Below are positions 1 to 7,097 of a DNA stretch of 7,844 nucleotides, in pieces. The notes under the pieces were generated by a model that worked only from the letters and a program-made list of their open reading frames with translations, searched no databases and had not been told where the DNA came from. The stretch comes from a bacterium. Its GTDB lineage: Bacteria > Arandabacterota > Arandabacteria > Arandabacterales > JALGWA01. The stretch spans positions 1 through 7,844 of the forward strand of contig JALGWA010000044.1 in the NCBI GenBank assembly GCA_025774425.1, in the 5' to 3' direction. Both the position numbers and the translations under genes were made by a program. Numbering within the stretch: position 1 is the first letter of the stretch; the number at the start of each line of letters is the position of its first letter.

Positions 1-2
1 CC

Positions 3-1772
3 CGGTACGAGCGCGGCCGCGGCTTTGTGATAGAGCCCCTGTTCGTTTCGGGCTACGCGCCGGGTGTGCTGGCGGGACTTGCACCCGCCGGTGTTCTCTG
101 CCTCACTGACCTGCCCCGGCTCTCGGATGAGGAGCGCGGGCGGCTGGCGGACGAAGCGACCGCGCGCGGGATGGCGACTTTCAGCATGCTGGGCCGTCGG
201 GACGTGGAGCTCGGAGTATTCATGGCGGCGATCCCGGATGTCGGCAGGTACATGGTGAAGCGTGTGGCTCTCAATATCGCCCGCATCGTCAGGGGGCGCG
301 CGGTGAGCGAGCTCCCCGTCTTCCTCACCGTGGACACCAAGGTCCTGATCAACGGGCAGACCGCGGCCGCCATCGGCTACAGGCCCGATTTCCAGGTGCT
401 CGCCTTCGCGGACTTCATTCACGTCGACGCCCTGGAGCGGAGCGAGAAGTTGCTGACGCTGAGGGAGGCGATGAAGGCCGCGGAGCAGGGGAATGTCGGA
501 CTGTCGATCAAGGACGCCGATGTCGAGAGCGCCTACCGCGGCAAGAGGAGGGCGCTGAGCCCCATGCTGCCGCAGGTGCTCGGGGCCGCGTCGTATATGA
601 GGAACGAGCCCGTCCTCGAAACCAGTCTCCTGCCCACGGAGTTGACGGCGGCAGGCGTGCGGGTCTCGCAGATGCTCTTCGATGACAGGGTGATAAGCGA
701 TTATCGCTCCTCGAGCCGGTTGTACGAGGGCAGAGAGTTCGAGAGGGAGACGCAGCGGCTGGATGTGCTTGCGGAGGCCGGCCGGTCCTACCTCGAGTTC
801 GCATTGACGCGCGTTCTGAGGAAAGTACGGGCGGACAACGTGCGGCTGACCGAGGCCAACCTCGAACTCTCGACGATACGGTACCAGGCCGGCTACTCGG
901 GCAAGGACGAAGTCTTCAGATGGGAAGCGGAGCTCGCCCAGCGGCGCGCCCAGCTCCTGAAAACCAACACGGATGTGGAGGCTTCGAGAATAGCCCTCAA
1001 CCGGGTGCTCGGATTGGACCAGAAGCTCCGCTGGACTCCCGAGGAATACAAGATCGATCCGGATACGTTGTCCTTCGTGGGCGCAGACCTTTCGAGCGTG
1101 CTCGTCAGCCCTGACGCGCTCGATGCGTTCCGCGAGTTCATGGTCGATCTCGCCGCGGAGACCTCACCGGAACTCCGGGCTTATGACAGGGCCATAGAGG
1201 CCCAGGAGATCCAGTACGGACTGAGAAAACGCAAGTTCGTGCTGCCCTCTCTGTTCGCGAGTTTCGCGTACGACTACCAGTTCGACAGGTTGCCCTACGT
1301 CGAGGGCGCGCGCGAGGATACCTACAGGTTCGAGCTCGGGGCGAGCTACCCGATCTTCAACGGCGTCGACCGCTACGAGGACATGAAACTCCAGGAGTCC
1401 GAGCTCGAGAAGCTCAAACGAGAGCGCGAGTTCGTCCGCGAGCGGGTGGAGCAGCGCGTGAGGACAGCGATCCGCCGTATCGAGAGTTCGTACCCGAGTC
1501 TTACGCTTGCGAGGCAGGCGGCCGAGAGTTCCAGGCTCAACCTCGAAGTCGTCAAGGACAAGTATGCCCAGGGGATAGTGAACATCACCGATCTGCTGGA
1601 CGCCCAGAACCAGAGTTTCAGGGCCGACCAGGACGCGGCGGCGGCGATCTACACCTTCCTGGGCGACCTCGTCGGGCTGCAACGCGCGATCTCGTGGTTC
1701 GAGTACGACCATACGCCGGAGGAGAATCTCGAGATGGCTCGGAGGATATCCAGGGCGGTTAAGGGAGAGTAG
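3..1772 (+). CDS. Outer-membrane efflux protein (TolC/OEP) with an N-terminal ABC-type substrate-binding domain; 5' end outside the window
   Basis: This is the outer-membrane channel of a tripartite efflux pump. The frame is open to the left edge. A GTG at 27 could serve as a start, but it has no ribosome binding site and would give a protein without a signal peptide, so the real start lies upstream. Counting from that GTG, residues 1-135 match from memory the C-terminal half of the ABC_sub_bind family (PF04392): a GR..VKRVALNIARIVRG segment, then SELPVF and LINGQTAAAIGY. Residues about 137-340 form the first OEP repeat, beginning LTLREAMKAAEQGN and followed by a typical long helical hairpin. 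Residues about 375-560 form the second, with SPELRAYDRAIEAQ and ITDLLDAQNQ. The stop lies 24 nt before the adaptor gene, so the three pump genes form one operon. The fusion is the odd feature. Without its N-terminus the ligand pocket cannot be judged. The OEP assignment is firm; the substrate is unknown. Confidence 0.92.
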   Translation, partial: RYERGRGFVIEPLFVSGYAPGVLAGLAPAGVLCLTDLPRLSDEERGRLADEATARGMATFSMLGRRDVELGVFMAAIPDVGRYMVKRVALNIARIVRGRAVSELPVFLTVDTKVLINGQTAAAIGYRPDFQVLAFADFIHVDALERSEKLLTLREAMKAAEQGNVGLSIKDADVESAYRGKRRALSPMLPQVLGAASYMRNEPVLETSLLPTELTAAGVRVSQMLFDDRVISDYRSSSRLYEGREFERETQRLDVLAEAGRSYLEFALTRVLRKVRADNVRLTEANLELSTIRYQAGYSGKDEVFRWEAELAQRRAQLLKTNTDVEASRIALNRVLGLDQKLRWTPEEYKIDPDTLSFVGADLSSVLVSPDALDAFREFMVDLAAETSPELRAYDRAIEAQEIQYGLRKRKFVLPSLFASFAYDYQFDRLPYVEGAREDTYRFELGASYPIFNGVDRYEDMKLQESELEKLKREREFVRERVEQRVRTAIRRIESSYPSLTLARQAAESSRLNLEVVKDKYAQGIVNITDLLDAQNQSFRADQDAAAAIYTFLGDLVGLQRAISWFEYDHTPEENLEMARRISRAVKGE

Positions 1773-1782
1773 GCGAGCCTGT

Positions 1783-1790
1783 AAGGAGGG
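1783..1790 (+). promoter_or_regulatory. Ribosome binding site of the adaptor gene
   Basis: AAGGAGGG lies 6 nt before the GTG at 1797. It is a near-perfect Shine-Dalgarno at good spacing, and it decides for the GTG start over the in-frame ATG at 1815, which would remove the charged N-terminal part of the signal peptide. Confidence 0.85.
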
Positions 1791-1796
1791 AGAGGC

Positions 1797-2870
1797 GTGA
1801 AGAGCCTTAAACGGATGTGTGCGGCGTCCCTGGCGGCGTGCGTATTATTGACCGCAGGTTGCGGGGAGAAGGCCCAGGAGGAGACCGCCGTAGTCCGGCC
1901 GGTGAAGAGCATGGTTGTGGGGAACGTTCTGAGCGGCAGCCGGAGCTTTCCCGGCAGGGTGGAGGCGTCGGAGCGCGCCGATCTCTCGTTCCGTGTTTCC
2001 GGGCCGCTCATCGAGCTTCCGATAGAGCGGGGTCAGAGAGTCGAGAAAGGTCAGCTCCTTGCGAGAATCGACCCGCGCGACTACCGCATAGCCCTCGATG
2101 AGGCGAAGGCCGCGTTCGCCAAGGCGGAGGCGGACTATCAGCGCTACCAGAACCTCTATGAGAAGGATGCGGTTTCGATAAGTGAGCTCGAGCTGTACCG
2201 CGCCAAGCGCGACGTCGCCAAGGCGAAGCTGGAGGACGCCGAGGCGAACCTGGACTACACGTACTTGAGAGCCCCCTTCGCCGGGATCGTCGGCGACCGG
2301 TATGTGGAGAACTTCGAGGACGTGCGGGCCCAGCAAGTCATATGCAGTCTTCACGACATCTCCTCGCTGGATATAGTCGTGGACGTCCCCGAACACCTGA
2401 TAGCCGGTGTGGACGACCTGGACGAGGCCGCGCTGGAGGTGAGCGCCAGGTTCGAGGCCGCCCCGGACCGTGAGTTTCCGCTGTCCTTCAAGGAGATGGC
2501 GGCGCAGGCGGACCCCGCAACGCAGACCTACCAGCTCCGGCTTACGATGCCGCAACCCGAGGGAATCAGCATCCTGCCCGGTATGACCGCGGAGGTGATC
2601 GCCAGGGGAACGCGCCCGGCGGCCGGGCATGCGGGGGTGTTCGCGGTGCCGGCGAGCGCGGTTTTCCCGGACGCGGAAGGCGACGCCCAGGCGGTCTGGG
2701 TGATAGACCCCGACGATATGACGGTACACCGCCGGGAAGTCACGCTCGGGGCGGTGACGGGGACCGGGAGCGTCGAGGTCCTGAGCGGGCTCAGGGCGGG
2801 TGAGAGAATCGTGGTGGCCGGAGTGAGTCATCTGCGGGAGGGCCTTAAGGTCCGCCTGATGGAAGAGTAG
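1797..2870 (+). CDS. RND efflux periplasmic adaptor subunit (membrane fusion protein, HlyD/AcrA family), lipoprotein
   Basis: This periplasmic adaptor links the RND pump to the outer-membrane channel. The 357-residue length is normal for the family. The N-terminus has KSLKR, a hydrophobic stretch and LLTAGC with Cys22 as the likely lipidated residue; Thr at -3 is a tolerated variation on the lipobox. Residues about 48-95 hold the first barrel strand and lipoyl half (FPGRVEASERADLSFRVSG, then IERGQRVEKGQLLARIDP). Residues about 95-150 form the charged alpha-helical hairpin rich in Ala, Lys and Glu. LRAPFAGIVGDRYV is the second lipoyl half. A beta-barrel (about 190-270) and a membrane-proximal domain ending near residue 357 follow. 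The start is GTG behind a strong ribosome binding site. It lies 18 nt before the pump gene. Leu17, in the signal peptide, is encoded by TTA, a codon not used in the rest of this gene or in the pump gene. Family assignment is very secure; specificity is unknown. Confidence 0.95.
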   Translation: MKSLKRMCAASLAACVLLTAGCGEKAQEETAVVRPVKSMVVGNVLSGSRSFPGRVEASERADLSFRVSGPLIELPIERGQRVEKGQLLARIDPRDYRIALDEAKAAFAKAEADYQRYQNLYEKDAVSISELELYRAKRDVAKAKLEDAEANLDYTYLRAPFAGIVGDRYVENFEDVRAQQVICSLHDISSLDIVVDVPEHLIAGVDDLDEAALEVSARFEAAPDREFPLSFKEMAAQADPATQTYQLRLTMPQPEGISILPGMTAEVIARGTRPAAGHAGVFAVPASAVFPDAEGDAQAVWVIDPDDMTVHRREVTLGAVTGTGSVEVLSGLRAGERIVVAGVSHLREGLKVRLMEE

Positions 2871-2888
2871 GGGAACGCCGGGTGAGAC

Positions 2889-5800
2889 ATGAACATCGCT
2901 GAGTTCTCGATCAAGAAGAACATAATCACGTGGGTCTCGGCGGCGATACTCGTCGTGGTGGGGCTCATGTCCTACCGGGCCCTGCCGCGCCTGGAAGATC
3001 CCGAGTTCACCATAAAGGAGGCCATCGTCCTGACGCCCTACCCGGGCGCATCGGCGGCGGAAGTCGAGACCGAGGTCTCGAACGTCATCGAGAAGGCCGT
3101 GCAGCAACTCGGGCAGCTGGAATACGTGCAGTCCCGTTCGACCCGCGGCATGTCCATGATCAAGGCCAAGATCAAGGACAAGTACGACAGGGCCAGTCTT
3201 CCGCAGGTATGGGACGAGCTCCGCCGCAAGGTGACCGATGCCCAGACCAATCTCCCTCCGGGGGCCGGCCCCTCGATCGTGAACGACGATTTCGGCGACG
3301 TCTACGGCATCTACATCGCGATTTCGGGTGAGGGTTACACCTACAGGGAGCTTTGGGACTTCGTCGACCTTCTCCAGCGTGAACTTCTGCTGGTCCAGGA
3401 TGTCAAGAAGATCACCGTGTACGGCAAGCAGCCCGAAGTAGTCTATGTCGAGATGTCCAGGACCAAGATGGCGCAACTGGGCATCTCCCCGGAGATGATC
3501 TATTCCGCACTCACGGCCAAGAACATCCCCGTCGAAGCGGGGCGGGTGGAGGTGGGTGATTTCCTGGTTCCCATCAACCCGACGGGCGAATTCAAGTCCG
3601 AGCAGGACTTCGGCGGTCTCCTGATAAGCACCCTCGGCTCGGGCCGGCAGATCTACCTGCAGGACGTGGCGACCATCCGGAGGGGCTACCAGGATCCCCC
3701 GAGCAAGCTCCTCTTCTTCGACGGGGAACGCGCCATCGGCCTGGCTATATCGACCGTCGAGGGCGGCAATGTAGTCACCATGGGCGAGGCGATCGAGAAA
3801 CGTCTCAAGGAACTCGTGCCGCTCGCTCCCGTGGGCATGGAACTCGGAGTGATCGCCCTCCAGTCGGACGCCGTCACGGTGTCGATAAGGAATTTCGTCA
3901 ACAGCCTGCTGCAGGCCGTCGCGATTGTCGTCATAGTGCTGCTCTTCTTCATGGGGCTGAGGAGCGGGGTCATCATCGGCGCGATTCTCTTCATCACCAT
4001 ATTCGGAACGTTCATCTTCATGAAGTCTTGGGGAGTGGTTCTCGAGCGGATCTCGCTGGGGGCACTCATCATCGCCCTGGGCATGCTGGTGGACAACGCG
4101 ATCGTCATCGTCGACGGCATGAAGGTCAGGATGGAGAAGGGCATGGACGCCCTCGGCGCGGCCAAGGAGATAGTCGGTCAGACGGCGGCGCCCCTGTTGG
4201 GCGCCACGGTGGTGGCCGTGCTCGCCTTCGCCTCGATCGGCCTGTCCGACGACTCGACGGGGGAATACTGCCGGTCGCTCTTCCAGGTCATCCTGATCTC
4301 GCTGATGCTCAGCTGGGTGACCGCGGTGACCGTGACGCCGCTCATAAGCAAGCACTTCCTGATGGGAAGGAAGAAGCGGTCCAAAGCCGCGGACAAGGGC
4401 GGCGGAGGGGGCGCGGGCGCGAAGCCCGAGGATCCGTACGGCGGCGGTTTCTATCGGAAGTACCGTCGAATGCTGGAGATCGGGATCAGGCGCAGGTGGG
4501 CCGCCCTGATCTTGATAGGCGCGGTCTTCGCGGTATCGCTCTACGCGTTCGGATATGTCCCCAGGAGCTTTTTCCCGAACTCCACGCGGCCGCAGTTCTT
4601 CATAGATTTCTACTTCACGGAGGGCACCCGGATAGAGAAGGTCGCCGAGCGCCTCGAGCAGGCTGAGGAGTACCTCCTGGGCGTGGACGGCGTGACCCAC
4701 GTCACGACCATGTGCGGCGGAGGGCAGGTGCGGTTCCTCCTGACATATGCGCCGGAGTCGGATGCCGCGTGCTTCGGCCAGATCCTCGTCGATGTCGACG
4801 ACTATAAGAGGATCGCCGAGATGGAGTACGACATACAGCGCGACCTGGAGGCGATGTATCCCGACGCCGTGGTCAACGTCAGGAAGTTCCTGCTCGGCCC
4901 CGGTGAGGGCGGCAAGATACAGCTCCGGATCTACGGGCCCGACCGGGGCGTGCTGCGCGAGCTCGGCGAGAGGGCGAAGGCGATCATGCTCGAGGACCCG
5001 GGCGCCAAGGGCGTGCGGGATGACTGGCGGGAGAAGGTGATGGTCGTGACGCCCGAGATAGCCGAGTCGCAGGCCCGGCGGGCGGGACTCGACCGGCCGG
5101 AGATCGCGAGAACCCTCGAGGCGGCCTTCGAGGGGACGCAGACCGGCGTGTACCGCGAGGATGAAGAGCTGCTGCCCATCGTCGCGAGGGCGCCGGAGCG
5201 GGAGCGGCAGAACCTCGACGCCCTCTACGCGCTCCAGATATGGAGTCCGGCGGTGGGTCGGATGATGCCCCTGCGCCAGGTGCTCACGGGGTTCGAGACC
5301 AGGTGGGAAGACGCCAACATCTGGCGGCGTGACCGCACGACCATGTTGAAGGTTCACTGCGATGCGCGCGAGGGGCTGCCGAGCGAGCTCTTGGCGAGGA
5401 TCAAGCCCAAGATCGAGCGGGCTCTCGGCGTCGATGTCGCCGCCGTCACGGGCAGGCGTTTCGGCCCCGACGACGACCCGTACGCCGACCTCACGAACAA
5501 GACCATCAAGATCAAGTACTCGGACAAGCTGCCCCTGAAGGGCATGCCGGGTTACTATATGGCCTGGGGCGGCGAGGCCGAAGACTCGGCCCGGGCGCAG
5601 GGGGCTCTCGCCAAATCGCTGCCGTTGTTCATGGGGGCGATGGTCGTCATAGTGGTGTTCCTCTTCAACTCGATGAGGAAGGCGCTCGTGATCTGGCTCA
5701 CCGTGCCCCTGGCGATGATCGGCGTCACCTGGGGGCTTCTTTTCACCAAGCAGCCCTTCGGTTTCATGGCGCTCCTGGGCATGCTCAGTCTCACGGGGAT

Positions 5801-6098
5801 GATGGTAAAGAACGCCATCGTGCTCGTGGACGAGATAGAGGCGCAAAAGAGCCAGGGCGTGGGTCCCTATGATTCGATCATCAACGCGGGCATGAGCCGC
5901 ATGCGTCCTGTCTCGATGGCCGCCGTCACCACCATAATGGGTATGATACCGCTTCTCGGGGACGCCTTCTTCGTGTCGATGGCCGTGACCATAATGGCCG
6001 GGCTCGGCGTGGCGACGTTGCTGACGCTGGTCGTGCTGCCCGTGTTCTACTCGGTTATTTTCAGGGTGCCTTCTTCGGGGGCCCCGAATGAGGAATGA
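2889..6098 (+). CDS. Efflux RND transporter permease subunit (AcrB/ACR_tran superfamily)
   Basis: This proton-driven inner-membrane pump exports substrates through the adaptor and channel encoded upstream. At 1069 residues it is full length. TM1 is at about 12-30, the first periplasmic loop at 33-335, TM2-TM6 at about 336-485, TM7 at 537-557, the second loop at 558-910 and TM8-TM12 at 911-1055. TM4 has GMLVDNAIVIVDG, with Asp402 matching AcrB Asp407 and Asn403 in place of Asp408. TM10 has GMMVKNAIVLVDEI, with Lys974 matching AcrB Lys940. The GGGQVRFLLTYAPE and GYYMAWGGEAEDS stretches resemble, from memory, the clade containing TriC and MexK rather than AcrB itself. Oddities are a Gly-rich cytoplasmic linker (about 495-520), an acidic extra segment (about 847-882) and three cysteines in the second periplasmic loop. 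The ribosome binding site is weak, so translation may be coupled to the adaptor gene. The substrate cannot be read from the sequence. Confidence 0.97.
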   Translation: MNIAEFSIKKNIITWVSAAILVVVGLMSYRALPRLEDPEFTIKEAIVLTPYPGASAAEVETEVSNVIEKAVQQLGQLEYVQSRSTRGMSMIKAKIKDKYDRASLPQVWDELRRKVTDAQTNLPPGAGPSIVNDDFGDVYGIYIAISGEGYTYRELWDFVDLLQRELLLVQDVKKITVYGKQPEVVYVEMSRTKMAQLGISPEMIYSALTAKNIPVEAGRVEVGDFLVPINPTGEFKSEQDFGGLLISTLGSGRQIYLQDVATIRRGYQDPPSKLLFFDGERAIGLAISTVEGGNVVTMGEAIEKRLKELVPLAPVGMELGVIALQSDAVTVSIRNFVNSLLQAVAIVVIVLLFFMGLRSGVIIGAILFITIFGTFIFMKSWGVVLERISLGALIIALGMLVDNAIVIVDGMKVRMEKGMDALGAAKEIVGQTAAPLLGATVVAVLAFASIGLSDDSTGEYCRSLFQVILISLMLSWVTAVTVTPLISKHFLMGRKKRSKAADKGGGGGAGAKPEDPYGGGFYRKYRRMLEIGIRRRWAALILIGAVFAVSLYAFGYVPRSFFPNSTRPQFFIDFYFTEGTRIEKVAERLEQAEEYLLGVDGVTHVTTMCGGGQVRFLLTYAPESDAACFGQILVDVDDYKRIAEMEYDIQRDLEAMYPDAVVNVRKFLLGPGEGGKIQLRIYGPDRGVLRELGERAKAIMLEDPGAKGVRDDWREKVMVVTPEIAESQARRAGLDRPEIARTLEAAFEGTQTGVYREDEELLPIVARAPERERQNLDALYALQIWSPAVGRMMPLRQVLTGFETRWEDANIWRRDRTTMLKVHCDAREGLPSELLARIKPKIERALGVDVAAVTGRRFGPDDDPYADLTNKTIKIKYSDKLPLKGMPGYYMAWGGEAEDSARAQGALAKSLPLFMGAMVVIVVFLFNSMRKALVIWLTVPLAMIGVTWGLLFTKQPFGFMALLGMLSLTGMMVKNAIVLVDEIEAQKSQGVGPYDSIINAGMSRMRPVSMAAVTTIMGMIPLLGDAFFVSMAVTIMAGLGVATLLTLVVLPVFYSVIFRVPSSGAPNEE

Positions 6099-6111
6099 CG
6101 CCGCGTTCGGA

Positions 6112-6153
6112 GGGCGCCGGCGATGAACGGGGGCGCCTCAGGAGGCCGCGGCC
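6112..6153 (+). other. GC-rich inverted repeats in the leader of the methyltransferase gene
   Basis: GGCGCC at 6113-6118 can pair with GGCGCC at 6132-6137 across a 13-nt loop, and a perfect palindrome GGCCGCGGCC follows at 6144-6153, just before the Shine-Dalgarno. No T-run follows either element, so they do not look like an intrinsic terminator. They could modulate translation of the downstream gene or simply reflect high GC content. Confidence 0.35.
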
Positions 6154-6156
6154 GCC

Positions 6157-6163
6157 AGGAGGG
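6157..6163 (+). promoter_or_regulatory. Ribosome binding site supporting the ATG at 6167 of the methyltransferase
   Basis: AGGAGGG ends 3 nt before the ATG at 6167. The match is strong although the spacing is short. The competing ATG at 6095 has only AGGA immediately against it, so this site favours the internal start. Confidence 0.6.
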
Positions 6164-6166
6164 CGT

Positions 6167-7003
6167 ATGCGCTTTACCGGACCCGCCGGCATCGGTCCCT
6201 TCGTAGAGCGTTTCCTCCGCTCCAACCGGGATCGGTTCGCCGGGAAGGTCGTCGTGGACGTGCCTGCCGGGTCCGGGCACATGTCCCGCCTGCTGCAGAG
6301 CCTGGGGGCCAGGGTCGAGCCGCTCGACCTGTTTCCCGAGCACTTCCGTGTCGAAGGGCTGGAATGCAGGAAGGCCGATCTGTCGGAGCGCATTCCGCTG
6401 GAAAGCGATCACGCGGACTACATACTTTCGCAGGAAGGCATAGAGCACGTGCCGAATCAAGTCGGCATGTTCCGGGAGTTCAACCGGATCCTCAAGAAGG
6501 GCGGGGGGCTCATCATCACCACTCCGAACTACTCCAATCTGAGAATCAAGCTCGGCCAGCTGCTTGCCGAGAGCGAATACGCCGTCAAGAGGCTGCCCCC
6601 CAACGAGCTCGACTCGATCTGGGGGCGGGGCGGCGCCGACAGGGTGTACTTCGGCCACGTGTTTCCGGTCGGCATACAGAAGCTGCGCTTCCTGGCGCGG
6701 GTGGCCGGTTTCGGGATCACGGAGATTCACCGGACGAGAGTCAACGGCACTTCACTCGCCCTGTTGCCTTTTCTTTATCCCTTCATCCTCGTGGTCAACT
6801 GGCTGGCCTACATGCGGGCGATGTACAAGGGGGCCGGTGTTCCCGCCGGCGTCGCCGGGGACATCTACGGCGAGATCCTCGGGTACGGCATCGACCCGCA
6901 GATTCTCATCGACGGGTACCTCTTCGTCGAGTTCAGGAAATTGCACGACCTGTCCAAGGCCTTCTCTCTCCTCAAGGTCCGTCGCGGTGGGGGCGTCCGG
7001 TGA
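6167..7003 (+). CDS. Class I SAM-dependent methyltransferase (Methyltransf_11/25-like)
   Basis: This enzyme should transfer a methyl group from S-adenosylmethionine to an unidentified acceptor. Counting from the ATG at 6167 (278 residues), the SAM-binding glycine motif VVVDVPAGSGH is at residues 28-38 with Asp31, and Asp54 in EPLDLF is the likely ribose-contacting acid at the end of strand 2. GIEHVPN, then REFNRILKKGGGLIITTPN, is the classic motif of small-molecule and lipid methyltransferases. The C-terminal third has a hydrophobic stretch (LLPFLYPFILVVNWLAYM) that could attach it to the membrane. An in-frame ATG at 6095 overlaps the pump stop as ATGA and would add 24 residues rich in Arg, Gly and Pro. 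I prefer 6167 for its Shine-Dalgarno, but the overlap would give direct translational coupling. It is probably cotranscribed with the pump. Fold assignment is secure; the substrate is unknown. Confidence 0.88.
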   Translation: MRFTGPAGIGPFVERFLRSNRDRFAGKVVVDVPAGSGHMSRLLQSLGARVEPLDLFPEHFRVEGLECRKADLSERIPLESDHADYILSQEGIEHVPNQVGMFREFNRILKKGGGLIITTPNYSNLRIKLGQLLAESEYAVKRLPPNELDSIWGRGGADRVYFGHVFPVGIQKLRFLARVAGFGITEIHRTRVNGTSLALLPFLYPFILVVNWLAYMRAMYKGAGVPAGVAGDIYGEILGYGIDPQILIDGYLFVEFRKLHDLSKAFSLLKVRRGGGVR

Positions 7004-7086
7004 CGGCCGGGGAACGAGACGGACGCGGTTCAGTCGGCGCGACCTCCGCCGTTGCCGGAGCGGGGGTCGGCACGGGTTTTCAAGAC

Positions 7087-7092
7087 AGGGGG
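7087..7092 (+). promoter_or_regulatory. Ribosome binding site of the beta-barrel protein gene
   Basis: AGGGGG lies 5 nt before the ATG at 7098, a good Shine-Dalgarno that fits the start also indicated by the signal peptide. The 94-nt gap between the methyltransferase stop and this ATG shows no clear promoter and no convincing terminator. Confidence 0.65.
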
Positions 7093-7097
7093 TCGCC

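Noticed and set aside
27..29. GTG at 27 as the true start of the channel gene
   Set aside because: There is no ribosome binding site, the frame stays open to the edge, and the protein would lack a signal peptide and begin in the middle of the binding domain.
1164..1712. Minus-strand open frame opposite the channel gene
   Set aside because: It is a shadow of the second OEP repeat, which is clearly coding on the plus strand; no start signal or domain is seen.
1845..5846. A 1333-codon open frame on the minus strand
   Set aside because: It lies exactly codon-opposite the adaptor and pump genes and is open only because TTA, CTA and TCA are avoided there. Its product is rich in His, Arg, Asp and Leu with no recognisable domain, while the plus strand encodes two clear families.
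7044..7080. Possible terminator between the methyltransferase and barrel genes
   Set aside because: CTCCG and CGGAG can form only a five-pair stem, and the TTTT lies well downstream rather than directly after it, so this is not a convincing intrinsic terminator.
7004..7097. Possible promoter of the barrel gene
   Set aside because: No pair of -35 and -10 like elements could be read in this GC-rich 94-nt gap.
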